NCBI GenBank assembly: GCA_006508105.1
Contig: QKPP01000279.1
Span: 1-64,000 of the forward strand
DNA length: 64,000 nucleotides
Direction: 5' to 3'
DNA from: Myxococcales bacterium FL481
GTDB lineage: Bacteria; Myxococcota_A; Polyangia; Nannocystales; Nannocystaceae
The notes under the pieces were generated by a model that searched no databases, had not been told where the DNA came from, and saw nothing but the letters and a program-made list of their open reading frames with translations. Below, in pieces: positions 10,944 through 20,601 of this stretch. The number at the start of each line of letters is the position of its first letter. Position 1 is the first letter of the stretch. The translations under genes and the position numbers were made by a program.

Positions 10944-11455
10944 TGCGATATGCCGCGTGTCCGCAGCAAGCTTGAATAGGTTAGCAGAGGCGCTTTTGGG
11001 TGAAAAACACGACTGCGGGTGAGTCTTTCACGCACATCGGCGCTTGTGGGCTGCATTCGCGCCCCATCCGCGACACCGCCCGTGATCGAGACGAGTCGCT
11101 GTCGGCTCGCCAAAGCTGAGCCCGTCACGGCGAGCCGGGCCGTAGATGCAGCTAGGCGTCGCGGTGCGAGCCCGAAGACCCGGCGCTTGGGCGGCCAGGG
11201 CCAGTCGATCGTCCGGGACCGGAGCATCACCATTTGGACCCCCGTCTCGCCCACCGAACCGGCACGCAGCCGCGATCTCCGCCGCATCCGCGGAGGCGTC
11301 CCAGATCTCTACTCCGACCTGTTTTTGCTGGTGTCCCGAAACCGACGGTCCTCGGCGCCAACGGGGTCGGTCGGGGCGCAGCATCGGTCACGACGACACG
11401 GCGAGCAGCCGCGTTTTTGACCGCGCGTCGAACCGGTTGCTATAGCCCAGAGCAG

Positions 11456-13030
11456 ATGAGCTCGTCCCCGAAACGGTTGGGAGGCATCGGCGCGCTGTTT
11501 TTCCTCACGACCTTGGGAGTGATCTCGTTCTACGTGCAACGACAGACCCTGCCCGACGTCAATCAGCCGCTGCGCAAGCCGGTCACCCACGTCGCGGCAG
11601 CCCCGGCCGAACCAGAGCCGATCGTGCCGGCACTTCCTTGGAAGGATCGTCTCGACTTGTCGGCTCGTACGCTCGTCGCGGTTGACCAGCCGTCGTTGCC
11701 GACGGTCAACGGTCGCGCCGCGGTCGCCACCGACCCCGCTGAACCCACCAGCGGGCTGTACGTACAAGATCTCGGGGACGGCCACCGACTGCTGTACACG
11801 CTCGATCCAGTGCTCCAAGACTCCATCGAGCAGATCTTTCGCAACCGCGAGGTGCCGTACGCCGGCGCGGTTGCATTGGATCTGCGCGACAACGCGGTGC
11901 TCGCGATGGTGGGCCACTCGACTCACGACCCCCAGGTCGACCCCCTCGAGGTCGTCACCACCGCCTGGGCCCCGGCCGCATCGGTGTTCAAACTCGTGAC
12001 CACGGCCGCCTTGCTGGGCACCCATGAGGTTTCGCCGTCGAGCAAGAAGTGCTTTCACGACGGCCTGCGCGGGATCACAGACGACCTGCTGGTCGACAAT
12101 CCGAAGCTCGATACTCGCTGCAATACGCTGTCGACTGCAGTGACTCGGAGTCTCAACGTGGTCATTGCCAAGCTCGCGCTGTCGCATCTCGACGAAGCGA
12201 CCCTGCGCAGGACAGCCCACGCACTCCAGTTCGAACAGGACATCCCGTTCGAGTTTCGCGTGGAGCCAAGTCCCGCCCATCTGCCCGAAGAACCCAAGGA
12301 ACGGGCCAAGGTGGCGGCCGGGTTTTGGCACGTGGACCTCAGTCCGATCCACGCGGCCCTGCTCGCGAGCATCTTGGCGCGCGACGGGCTGTACCAGCCG
12401 CCGCACGCTCTCGCGCATATCCTCGGACCGCAAGACGAAGACCTGACCCCCGCCCCCGCCGCGGCGCGCCGCGTCATCGCAGCGGATGTTGCTCGTGCTC
12501 TGCGCCCGATGATGGTCAACGTCACGCTCCGCGGGACGGCGAAGGACAGTTTTGTCGATCGCAAAGGCCGACGATTCATCAACCAAGTCGATGTCGCGGG
12601 GAAGACCGGTAGCCTGACCGGGAAACGCCCGCCCGCGCTCAACTACAACTGGTTCGTCGGCTACGCCCCCGCGGACGCACCCGAGGTGGCCTTCGCGGTG
12701 GTGCTCGCAAACGAGCCCAAGTGGCGTATCAAGGCCCACTACGTCGGCCGGCGGATCGTGCAGGTGTATCTAGGACGACGCGAGGCGATCACCGGTCATC
12801 GCAGCGCCCGGCTGACACGACTCGGCGTCGTCCAGCCCCGGCGAGATCGCAAGACCGGGGCGATTGTGGCCAAGGCCCGGCCTGAGGGCGGCCACAGCGG
12901 CGCAGAAACCGGCGCGGAGACGGTCGGCGCCGGTGCCGAACTCGAAGACCTGCCCGACCCAACCGCGGCCCTGCCTCCGGTCCCTGGCCCCCTGCCGAGC
13001 CCCACACCTGCCTCGCCCTCCCCAAGCTGA
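11456..13030 (+). CDS. Penicillin-binding transpeptidase-domain protein, single TM anchor
   Basis: N-terminal TM; SxxK in AASVFK, SxN in RSLNVV, KTG in VAGKTGSLTG. ATG at 11456 (MSSSPKRLGG) is in frame with the longer track ORF. Confidence 0.82.
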   Translation: MSSSPKRLGGIGALFFLTTLGVISFYVQRQTLPDVNQPLRKPVTHVAAAPAEPEPIVPALPWKDRLDLSARTLVAVDQPSLPTVNGRAAVATDPAEPTSGLYVQDLGDGHRLLYTLDPVLQDSIEQIFRNREVPYAGAVALDLRDNAVLAMVGHSTHDPQVDPLEVVTTAWAPAASVFKLVTTAALLGTHEVSPSSKKCFHDGLRGITDDLLVDNPKLDTRCNTLSTAVTRSLNVVIAKLALSHLDEATLRRTAHALQFEQDIPFEFRVEPSPAHLPEEPKERAKVAAGFWHVDLSPIHAALLASILARDGLYQPPHALAHILGPQDEDLTPAPAAARRVIAADVARALRPMMVNVTLRGTAKDSFVDRKGRRFINQVDVAGKTGSLTGKRPPALNYNWFVGYAPADAPEVAFAVVLANEPKWRIKAHYVGRRIVQVYLGRREAITGHRSARLTRLGVVQPRRDRKTGAIVAKARPEGGHSGAETGAETVGAGAELEDLPDPTAALPPVPGPLPSPTPASPSPS

Positions 13031-13300
13031 GCCGGGTCGCCCGACAATCCCCCTCGCCCTCCCCAAGCTGAGCCGGGTCGCCCGACAATCCCGCCTCGCC
13101 TTCCCAAGCTGAGCCGGGTCGCCCGACAATCCCGCCTCGCCTTCCCAAGCGGAGCCGGGTCGCCCCCATCCCGCCTCGACTTCCCAAGCGGAGCCGGGTC
13201 GCCCCCATCCCGCCTCGCCCTCCCCAAGCGGAGCCGGGTCGCCCCCATCCCGCCTCGCCCTCCCCAAGCGGTGCGGGGGTCTCCCCCATCCCGCCTCGCG
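13011..13300. repeat. Tandem repeat, about 7 full units plus a partial unit, period 39-42 bp
   Basis: Unit cctcgccctccccaagc(t/g)gagccgggtcgcccgacaatcccg and variants; unit starts read at about 13011, 13052, 13094, 13135, 13174, 13213, 13253 and 13294. Confidence 0.9.
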
Positions 13301-13337
13301 AGCAAGCGTTCCCCTGGTCGCGATCCGTCGAGCGGGA

Positions 13338-13373
13338 CCCCAGCTCCCCAGCTCCCCAGCTCCCCAGCTCCCC
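13338..13373. repeat. Octamer array (CCCCAGCT)x4-CCCC
   Basis: Direct reading: five C4 runs separated by AGCT; four-nt-loop G4 motif on the minus strand. Confidence 0.9.
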
Positions 13374-13768
13374 TCGTGGGGTCCGACGGACGATGCGTGA
13401 GAGCAACCGCTCGCCGATGTCCTACGCCGCGCCGCAGTTTTGATCCGGATCCCCAACCGAAGGCGCCCAGTACCAATTCCGAAGTGGGCATTTTCCGGCG
13501 GACTCGTACCCAGAGACCCCGCCCCCGCCCAGGTCCGCTTCCGCTCGGACCCGCCCACGGCACGGCAAGGCCCGCTTTACCTCGATTGGCGGTCGTGCTA
13601 CTCGGCCGTCGCCGACACCGATGATTCGCGGTTTCCCCGTCCTCCGCGGGCTGCCGGTGCGGGCGGGCCCCGCCGCCGTGAACTATCACCGCCCGTCGAA
13701 CGTCCCTGCAGACCAGCCGAGCGAACGTCCGGTCGACGCTGACGACGAGGTTTACCAGGATCCCATCG

Positions 13769-15175
13769 ATGACGACTAGGTCGGGTCAGTTTTACTCCTG
13801 GCTGCAAGCCGCGGTTCGTGAGCGCGGTAGCCAGCGTTCGATCTACACCCCAGAGACCACGCTCAGCCGGCGCGGGCTGCTGACCCGAGCCGATCGACGC
13901 GCGCGGGAGCTCGCCGGCATGGGACTCGGCGCCGGCGACGTGGTCACGATCTCACTCGGCAACTCCGCGGAGTTTCTCGTGCTGCTGATGGCGCTGAGCA
14001 AGCTCGGCGCCATCGCGATGCCCGTCGACGCGGCCAACGGCGATCGGGTGCTCTGCGAGGCGCTGACTCGAGTGACCACCCGCGCGGTCGTACGACGGCC
14101 GCGCGGACAAGACAGCGTCCAAATCGCCTACCCACCGGGGTACCGGCTGGTCTCTAGCCGCAAGCTGCCCGGGTCGATGACCAGCATCGATATGTTGGAA
14201 CACGCCGATCCCCCCGCGATCCCAGCGGGAATCGAGCTGATTTTTGGCGCCGTGGCCGGCGACACCGTGACCCGCGACGTGCTGCGCACCGGAGCAGAGC
14301 TCAAGGCCATCGGGGAGGCGGCCGCAGAGCTCTTGGCGCTCGACGCCGACTCGAGGCTGCTGTGCGTCGAACCGCTCACGTCGCCCCGCTTCTTCGACCC
14401 CGTGATGCTGGGCTGGCTCGCCTCGCCGTCGCAGCTGGCGATGTCCGACGGCGACGGTCTCGAACACGCCCTCACCATGGCGCGAGGGGCCGAACGGATC
14501 GTCGTGGTCAGCTCCATTCGTGGACTGTTGGACCTTCGTCGGAGTGTAACTGCGCGCGGGGAGACCTTGGCCATCACCCCCGTGATGCCCGAGGCGACGA
14601 TCCCGATCGAGCCCCTGCGACCGCTGAAGCGCTGCTTCGGCGTCGACCCGATCCAGCTGCTCGTGCTCGAAGAGTGTGGTCTCATCGCGGCGCGAACGAT
14701 GGCCCGAGGACAACGATTTCGCCCGCCGACAAACGTCACGGTTCGTGCGGGCAAGCCATTGGGGAACGGCCGCGAAGTGTTGGTTCAGACCTCGCAGCGG
14801 GCCCGCATCGCCCCGGAACCGCCGCCCGGGCAGCCGGGTACCCCCGTCGATCCGCAAGCGACGTGGCTGCACACCGGCTACGTGGGCGAGTTCGTGGGAG
14901 ACCAGCTCGCGCGGGTCTTCGGCCGTGAAGACGGCCTGGTGAACATCGAGGGTCGCCGCACCTGCCTGGCCGGAGTCGAACGGCGCTTGCTCCAACACCG
15001 CCGGATCACTTGGGCGAAACCCAGAGTCGAGACCAGTAGCGATGGAGAAGCGCTACTCACCGTGGAGTACCGCGCCACGGGAGAGACGGAAGTCGACGAC
15101 ATCGAAGAGCACGCTATCGGCGGACTGCCCCCGTTCATGGTGCCCCGGGTATTCAAGCGGCTCGGCCAAAGCTAG
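13769..15175 (+). CDS. ANL superfamily (AMP-binding enzyme-like) protein, apparently degenerate
   Basis: GLGAGDVVTISLGNSAEFLVLLMALSKLGAIAMPVDAAN matches the ANL N-domain; TGYVGEFVGDQLARVFGREDGLVNIEGRRTCLAGVERRLLQH matches the TGD...GR.D..i..GG...P.EIE region. No TSGSTGxPK P-loop, and no C-terminal PxxxxGK lysine. Confidence 0.65.
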   Translation: MTTRSGQFYSWLQAAVRERGSQRSIYTPETTLSRRGLLTRADRRARELAGMGLGAGDVVTISLGNSAEFLVLLMALSKLGAIAMPVDAANGDRVLCEALTRVTTRAVVRRPRGQDSVQIAYPPGYRLVSSRKLPGSMTSIDMLEHADPPAIPAGIELIFGAVAGDTVTRDVLRTGAELKAIGEAAAELLALDADSRLLCVEPLTSPRFFDPVMLGWLASPSQLAMSDGDGLEHALTMARGAERIVVVSSIRGLLDLRRSVTARGETLAITPVMPEATIPIEPLRPLKRCFGVDPIQLLVLEECGLIAARTMARGQRFRPPTNVTVRAGKPLGNGREVLVQTSQRARIAPEPPPGQPGTPVDPQATWLHTGYVGEFVGDQLARVFGREDGLVNIEGRRTCLAGVERRLLQHRRITWAKPRVETSSDGEALLTVEYRATGETEVDDIEEHAIGGLPPFMVPRVFKRLGQS

Positions 15176-15189
15176 GCGGACGCAGCGCG

Positions 15190-15570
15190 CTACCGCGGAT
15201 CGCCGAGCAGCTCGGCACGGACGGAGACCGTCGCCGGGCCACCGGCTCGCACGTCGACCGTGCGCTGCACCGGAAAACGCCCCGGCTTGCGGATCTCCAC
15301 GCGGTGCGTGCCTTCGGCCAATTGAATCGGGGCATCCGCTGCGTTGACTCCCCGCACCTGCCCCACGTAGTTGCCGTCGACATAGACGTCCGCGTCCTGA
15401 TCGGCCTCTACAACCTCGATTCGCAAGACCGCCGCCGCTTGCGGCGAGTTCGTGGCGCCGCCCCGGCAACCGGGCGACAGCAACGCGACGACCACCGCGG
15501 CGAGACACCACCGCGCGACTCGAACGCGGACAGCCTTCGTCAAATTACTCCAAGCGAACATGAACGGCAT
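15190..15570 (-). CDS. PEGA-domain lipoprotein
   Basis: TM/lipobox VVVALLSPGC; ADVYVDGNYVGQV...LAEGTHRVEIRKPGRFPVQRTVDV PEGA-like. Start at an internal ATG (15570 or 15561) inside the track ORF 15190-15684. Confidence 0.65.
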   Translation of the reverse strand: MPFMFAWSNLTKAVRVRVARWCLAAVVVALLSPGCRGGATNSPQAAAVLRIEVVEADQDADVYVDGNYVGQVRGVNAADAPIQLAEGTHRVEIRKPGRFPVQRTVDVRAGGPATVSVRAELLGDPR

Positions 15571-16567
15571 GCGAAGATTCCAAGGTGAAGTCGGCGAGTT
15601 CGAAGCCGGGAAACTGAAGTTCGCGAAGCTGGCGAACGAGGGCCCGTGCGTCGAGATCGCCGTCGACCCGCAGCCGCACGGCACCGGTTTGCTCTAGGCC
15701 ATCCAGCGTTACCTGACGGACGCCCAACACGGCCTCAGCCAACGCGGTTTGGAAGCGCCGCACGTTTTGCGCAGGCCACGGCTCCTCCACGATCACGACC
15801 AAGCTCTCGTTGCGGCGCGTCGCCAGTCGCGCCGCGATATCCGACAAGGCTCCGTGCATCGCGGCCGCGACTGCCCCATCGCCATCGTCGGCGAACGCCG
15901 TGTCGGCGTGACGAGCCATCACCCCCGCCGGACCCGTCACCCGGGCCGTCACCGTCGCCGCGTGCAAATAGGTAAACGCCACCTTGCCGAGCACCCGGCA
16001 GGATAACTCCAACGCAAGCTCACGCGAATCGGACGCGGGCGGAGCCGTGGCCGGTCCGACCTCGCGCACCACCAGCCCGACTGCCGCCAACGGTTCGACC
16101 ACGCGTTGACGATCCACGCCCGGGCAGCGCTCGAGTCCGTCGATACGGCCCAGGCGATACGCCGGCTGCGACCCCGGAGGGGGTGGATGTAGTCGTTTCG
16201 CCAGGCGCGGGAGATCGATGTCGACCTCGAGCCGGACGAGCACCTGGCCCGCCTCGACTCGCTGTTCCAACACGCGATACGCTGCAGTCCACGGCTGCGG
16301 CCGTGCGAGGACCTGCTCGGCCACGGCGGAGCGCTCCAACGCGAGATCGGAAATGGCGGCACGCAACGCGGCGCGACGAGCCTCAAGCACGGCTTGAGCT
16401 CTCGCCGCTCCGTTTGCGTCGTCTCCTCGCTCGGCACGAGCTTCCCCAACGAAAGGAGCGGCGCGGGCGGTCGTGGGCGTCGCGAGGACCAGCGCCGACG
16501 CGAGAACGAACCGCGACCAGTGAGAGAGCACGTCGGCAGGGTCGCTTGAGGCGGGGCAGCTACGCAA
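15545..16567 (-). CDS. Secreted hypothetical protein (FlgT/LPP20-like N-terminal pattern)
   Basis: Signal-like FVLASALVLATPTTARAAP; AQAVLEARRAALRAAISDLALERSAV...VRLEVDIDLPRLAKRL. Overlaps the start of the PEGA gene. Confidence 0.5.
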   Translation of the reverse strand: MRSCPASSDPADVLSHWSRFVLASALVLATPTTARAAPFVGEARAERGDDANGAARAQAVLEARRAALRAAISDLALERSAVAEQVLARPQPWTAAYRVLEQRVEAGQVLVRLEVDIDLPRLAKRLHPPPPGSQPAYRLGRIDGLERCPGVDRQRVVEPLAAVGLVVREVGPATAPPASDSRELALELSCRVLGKVAFTYLHAATVTARVTGPAGVMARHADTAFADDGDGAVAAAMHGALSDIAARLATRRNESLVVIVEEPWPAQNVRRFQTALAEAVLGVRQVTLDGLEQTGAVRLRVDGDLDARALVRQLRELQFPGFELADFTLESSHAVHVRLE

Positions 16568-16658
16568 GTTTCGAACCCGCCGCTCGTCGCGCGAGGCCGG
16601 GCCCGGCCCTCGCCGAGCCTGGTGTTTCGCGCGAAGCTACGCTAAAGACCGCGGCACC

Positions 16659-17525
16659 ATGTTGCGCGGTTCGTTTCCCGGTCATCGTCGTTACAGCATC
16701 ACGCACCGCGCCGTCCAGCGCCTGCGCGAGCTGGTCCCGACGATGGAGGACCTCGATGACGAGGCGCTGCGCGACCGGCTCGATGAAACCTTGGGCACGG
16801 CCGAAGACGCCCAAAAAGCCGTGCGTACCCTCGACGCCATGCTCGGCGAGCCGCAAGTTCTGATCCCGGTCGATACCTTCGGCGAGTTGCTCTACGCCAT
16901 CATCAAAGAAGACACGGTGGTGACGGTGCTTCCTCAAGCACACGGCCAAGAGATCCTCCAGCGCGGTCAAGCGTTGGAGGAAAAAGTCGCCAATGGCGAC
17001 CGCGTGCCAGCGGCCACGTACGGCAGCGACAGCGCTCGCGAACGTGAGCGAGCGACCGACCGCGACCGCGACGACGGCGGAGACCGTTGGGATCCGCCTC
17101 GCCGACGCTGGCGCCGCGACCCCACCCGACCGGTGGTCATCGAGCGAGCGGGAGGACGCGGCGCTTCGCCGGCGACGAACGGGCGAGCCGCACCCAGCCC
17201 CGCGTCAGCGAGCACCGAGCTGACGCCGCCCGCGACACCCGCGGCATCCCCCAGTCCCGTGGCAGCCACGTTCGACGCCACGCCCGAGTCCGTGGTCGCG
17301 CTCGCCGACAAGCGCCGACCAGAGGAGCCGGTGGCGCAAGCCTTGTTTGACGCGCTCGAACGAGGCAAGCGTCGCGCCACTCAGGCTGCCGTACGTGAGG
17401 TCGTGGACGCGCACGACCGCAGCGAAAACCTCATCCCGCTATGGAACGAGCTCGCGTCGCTGCGTGTGCCCGAAACGCTCACTGTCGGGGACCTGATCGC
17501 CGCCTTGGCGCCGCTCGACGGGTAG
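16659..17525 (+). CDS. Hypothetical protein with Pro/Ala-rich linker
   Basis: 288 aa ORF with an intact N-terminal domain (YSITHRAVQRLRELVPTMEDLDDEALRDRLDETLG...) and a separate C-terminal domain; no competing ORF. Confidence 0.55.
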   Translation: MLRGSFPGHRRYSITHRAVQRLRELVPTMEDLDDEALRDRLDETLGTAEDAQKAVRTLDAMLGEPQVLIPVDTFGELLYAIIKEDTVVTVLPQAHGQEILQRGQALEEKVANGDRVPAATYGSDSARERERATDRDRDDGGDRWDPPRRRWRRDPTRPVVIERAGGRGASPATNGRAAPSPASASTELTPPATPAASPSPVAATFDATPESVVALADKRRPEEPVAQALFDALERGKRRATQAAVREVVDAHDRSENLIPLWNELASLRVPETLTVGDLIAALAPLDG

Positions 17526-17648
17526 GCGGGCTGTCGACCGACATCGCTGGCCGCCCCCCGGTGCGACCGAACCCCGCCGGCGTCCGGACACACACGGACT
17601 CGGCGAACGAGCCGCCGCCGAGTCTGAGGACACGCCCGACGGCTGCGA

Positions 17649-19199
17649 CTAAGCGTCCACGGACCAACGCGGACCGTCCGGAGTGTCCTCCACGCTCACT
17701 CCGATCTCGCTGAGCACGTCGCGTAGCTGGTCCGCCCGATCGAACTGTTTGGCCTTGCGTGCGGCCTGGCGCAACGCGACGAGCCGATCGATCGCCACGT
17801 CGGCGCCACCTTGCTCACTGCTCGCTTCGGCGAGCGGTTGGCAGTCCACCGCCAACTCGGGGTAAAGCCGTTCGTTGGGATACTCGATTCCGAGCACGTG
17901 GAGGTGCCGCGCGAGGGTGCGGTAGACGGCAAGCAGCGAAGGCGCGTCTTCGCAAACGTCAATGCCGCCGGCATTGAGTTCGTTGACGTAGTCGAACACC
18001 GCAGCGGTCGCGGTCGGCGTCCCGAGGTCATCGTCGCAGGCCGCAATGAACCGATCGATGAACCGAGTGCTTGCCTCGCCATACTGTCCGTGGACCAGGC
18101 GATGCCGATCTCGCGGCAAGCATTCCGGTTCGTCACGCAACGTGGCGTAATCCCCGGCAATTGGCACGTTCAGTTGGTCGTCGGGCAGCGCTTCGAGCCG
18201 GGATTCCAATCGACGAAACAAGCGGGTGATCTTCTTGTAGCCCTCCGCCGCTGCCGCCACCAAATCGGGCGAAAACTGCAACTTCGTACGGTAGTGCGTG
18301 CTGGCCAGAAACCAGCGAACCTCATCATAACCGAACTGCGCCAGCAGCTCGGGAATGGCGACGACATTGCCCAGCGACTTGCTCATTTTCTCGCCGCGCA
18401 GATCGAGGTGCTCGGGGTGCATCCAGTAACGCACCCAAGGGGACCCACAAAGCGGCTCGGCTTGGGCGATCTCGTTTTCGTGATGGGGAAAGAGGTTGTC
18501 GATCGCGCCGCCGTGGATGTCGAACTTCTCACCGAGTAGGGCGGTTGCCATCACCGTGCACTCAATGTGCCAGCCCGGGCGCCCGCTGGGCCAGGTGGGT
18601 TGACCGGTCGACCAGCTCGGCTGTCCCTCGCCGCTGGGCTTCCACAACGTGAAGTCCGCGGGATTGCGTTTGCGCGACGCGTCCTCGCTGAGGCGACCGC
18701 TGGCTCCCGCTTGCTGCTGGTGGACACACATCCCTGAGAGCTGACCGTAGCGGGGAAAACTCTCGACCGAGTAAAACACCTCGCCGTCGACGACGTAGGC
18801 GTGGCCCCGTTCAATCAGGGCCGCGACGGCGGAAACCTGCGCGTCGATGTAGTCCGTGGCCCGGGTGTACGCCGAGTAGTCTTTGATCCGAAGCGCGCGA
18901 CAATCGCGACGGAAGCTGGCGATGATCGACTCGGCTAGATCCACACAACCGGTCTCGTCGTCGGCACGCCCCATGATCCGGTCGTCGATGTCGGTGTAGT
19001 TGACGACGCTGATCACCTGGTAGTAGCGGTACTCCAGGTAACGGCGCAAGAAGTCCCAGAACAGATAGGTTCGGGCATGGCCGATGTGCATCTGGGAGTA
19101 CACGGTCAACCCACAAGTGTACAGGCGCACAACGTTCGGGTGCAGCGACTCGAAGCGCTCTTTGCTTCGGGTTCGGGTGTTGTAGATTTTCAGTGCCAC
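17649..19199 (-). CDS. cysS: Cysteinyl-tRNA synthetase
   Basis: LYTCGLTVYSQMHIGHARTYLFWD (HIGH), GEKMSKSLGN (KMSKS), GWHIECTVMA. Start probably GTG at 19199 (VALKIYNTRTRSKE) rather than the ORF start at 19298, which overlaps mtaB. Confidence 0.93.
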   Translation of the reverse strand: MALKIYNTRTRSKERFESLHPNVVRLYTCGLTVYSQMHIGHARTYLFWDFLRRYLEYRYYQVISVVNYTDIDDRIMGRADDETGCVDLAESIIASFRRDCRALRIKDYSAYTRATDYIDAQVSAVAALIERGHAYVVDGEVFYSVESFPRYGQLSGMCVHQQQAGASGRLSEDASRKRNPADFTLWKPSGEGQPSWSTGQPTWPSGRPGWHIECTVMATALLGEKFDIHGGAIDNLFPHHENEIAQAEPLCGSPWVRYWMHPEHLDLRGEKMSKSLGNVVAIPELLAQFGYDEVRWFLASTHYRTKLQFSPDLVAAAAEGYKKITRLFRRLESRLEALPDDQLNVPIAGDYATLRDEPECLPRDRHRLVHGQYGEASTRFIDRFIAACDDDLGTPTATAAVFDYVNELNAGGIDVCEDAPSLLAVYRTLARHLHVLGIEYPNERLYPELAVDCQPLAEASSEQGGADVAIDRLVALRQAARKAKQFDRADQLRDVLSEIGVSVEDTPDGPRWSVDA

Positions 19200-19233
19200 A
19201 AATGCGTTCTCCGCAACGAGGACTGTAACTCGC

Positions 19234-20601
19234 TCAGGGTCGCGGCGCCGCCCCGGTAGACGACGCGAATCGACCGACGGCGCCCTGCGCTTCCACACCG
19301 GTCAACTCGACGTTGACCCGCTGACCGATGAGTGTCGTTGGTCCGTCGAACCAAACGCGGACGTAGTTGTCGGTCACTGCCTCCAGCCGGCCATCCGCGG
19401 TGGCCCGCTCGACCACGGCCGAACGGATTTGACCCATGCACATGTGACGAAACGCCGTCCATTTGCGCTGAGATAGTTCTCGCAATACCGCATTGCGTCG
19501 CCGCCGTTCCGCGATGGGCACCGGGTCCGGCAGGGTCGTCGCGTGGGTTCCGTCGCGATCGGAGTAGGTGAACACGTGCAGGTAGGCCAGCGGCAACGCC
19601 TCGAGCAAGGCACAGGTTCGCGCGAACGACTCTTCGGTCTCGCCGGGGAACCCCACGATGATGTCGGATCCGATAGCGAGTCCCTCGACCGCCGCGACGG
19701 CTCGCGGCGCCAGCTCGGCCAAGTCGGCGACAGTATGGGCCCGTCGCATCCGTCGCAAGACCTCGTCGTCGCCGCTTTGCATCGGCAGGTGCAGGTGAGG
19801 GCACAAGCGCGCAGAGTTGTGCCGGAGGAGGTCGAGCAAACGGTTATCGACCTCGTGGGGATCGAGCGAACTCAGCCGAAGCCGCGCGCGCCCGAGATGG
19901 GGCAGCAGCGCCTCGACCAGGTCGCTGAAGCGCACGCGATGGGAAGCGTCCGCGAGATCTCGGCCGTACGTGCCCAGATGCACGCCGGTGAGCACGACCT
20001 CGGGGCGCCCCGCCGCGACCAGCGCTCGCAGCTGCCCGACCGCTTGCGTCACGGTGAGGCTGCGACTCGGGCCGCGAACGCGCGGTACAATGCAAAAACT
20101 ACAGCGATAGTCGCAACCGTCTTGAACCTTGAGATACGCCCGCGTGCGTGCGGTGGCATCCAGGGCGGGTGGCAGGTGAGCAAAACGAGTGAGCGCCTCC
20201 ACAGACACGACCGGACCTGATCTGGCTCCGGCCGCGGGCGGGCGGGCGGCGGGGCCCGACCGGCCGAACACCGCTTCCAGTTGGCCGACGAGCCCGTCTT
20301 TGTCGACGTTGCCGAGTACCATTTCCACGCCGTCCAAGGCGGCGATCTCGTCAGCGGCCCGCGTCGCGTAACAGCCGGTCACGACCACCGCGAGCCCCGG
20401 ATTCGTGCGACGGGCGCGTCGAATGGCCTTGCGTGCGTCCGCATCCGCGCTGCCGGTCACGGTGCACGTATTCAGCACGTAGACATCCGCCGCGGACGGT
20501 CCCTCGACTAGGCGATGACCGGCTCGATCCAGCGCCCGAGCGATCGCCTCAGACTCGAACTGGTTGAGACGGCAGCCGTGCGTATCTAGCGCTACGCGCA
20601 T
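19234..20601 (-). CDS. mtaB: MtaB-type radical SAM tRNA methylthiotransferase
   Basis: MRVALDTHGCRLNQFESEAI, VLNTCTVTGSADADARK, VKVQDGCDYRCSFCIVPRVRGPSRS (CxxxCxxC), TRAM-like C-terminus. ATG at 20599-20601. Confidence 0.88.
   Translation of the reverse strand: MRVALDTHGCRLNQFESEAIARALDRAGHRLVEGPSAADVYVLNTCTVTGSADADARKAIRRARRTNPGLAVVVTGCYATRAADEIAALDGVEMVLGNVDKDGLVGQLEAVFGRSGPAARPPAAGARSGPVVSVEALTRFAHLPPALDATARTRAYLKVQDGCDYRCSFCIVPRVRGPSRSLTVTQAVGQLRALVAAGRPEVVLTGVHLGTYGRDLADASHRVRFSDLVEALLPHLGRARLRLSSLDPHEVDNRLLDLLRHNSARLCPHLHLPMQSGDDEVLRRMRRAHTVADLAELAPRAVAAVEGLAIGSDIIVGFPGETEESFARTCALLEALPLAYLHVFTYSDRDGTHATTLPDPVPIAERRRRNAVLRELSQRKWTAFRHMCMGQIRSAVVERATADGRLEAVTDNYVRVWFDGPTTLIGQRVNVELTGVEAQGAVGRFASSTGAAPRP

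Noticed and set aside
12770-13689. Minus-strand ORFs with GWGRPGSAWEGEAG repeats
   Set aside because: Translation of the DNA tandem repeat in an arbitrary frame; repeat periods (39-42) are not all multiples of 3 and no domain is recognisable.
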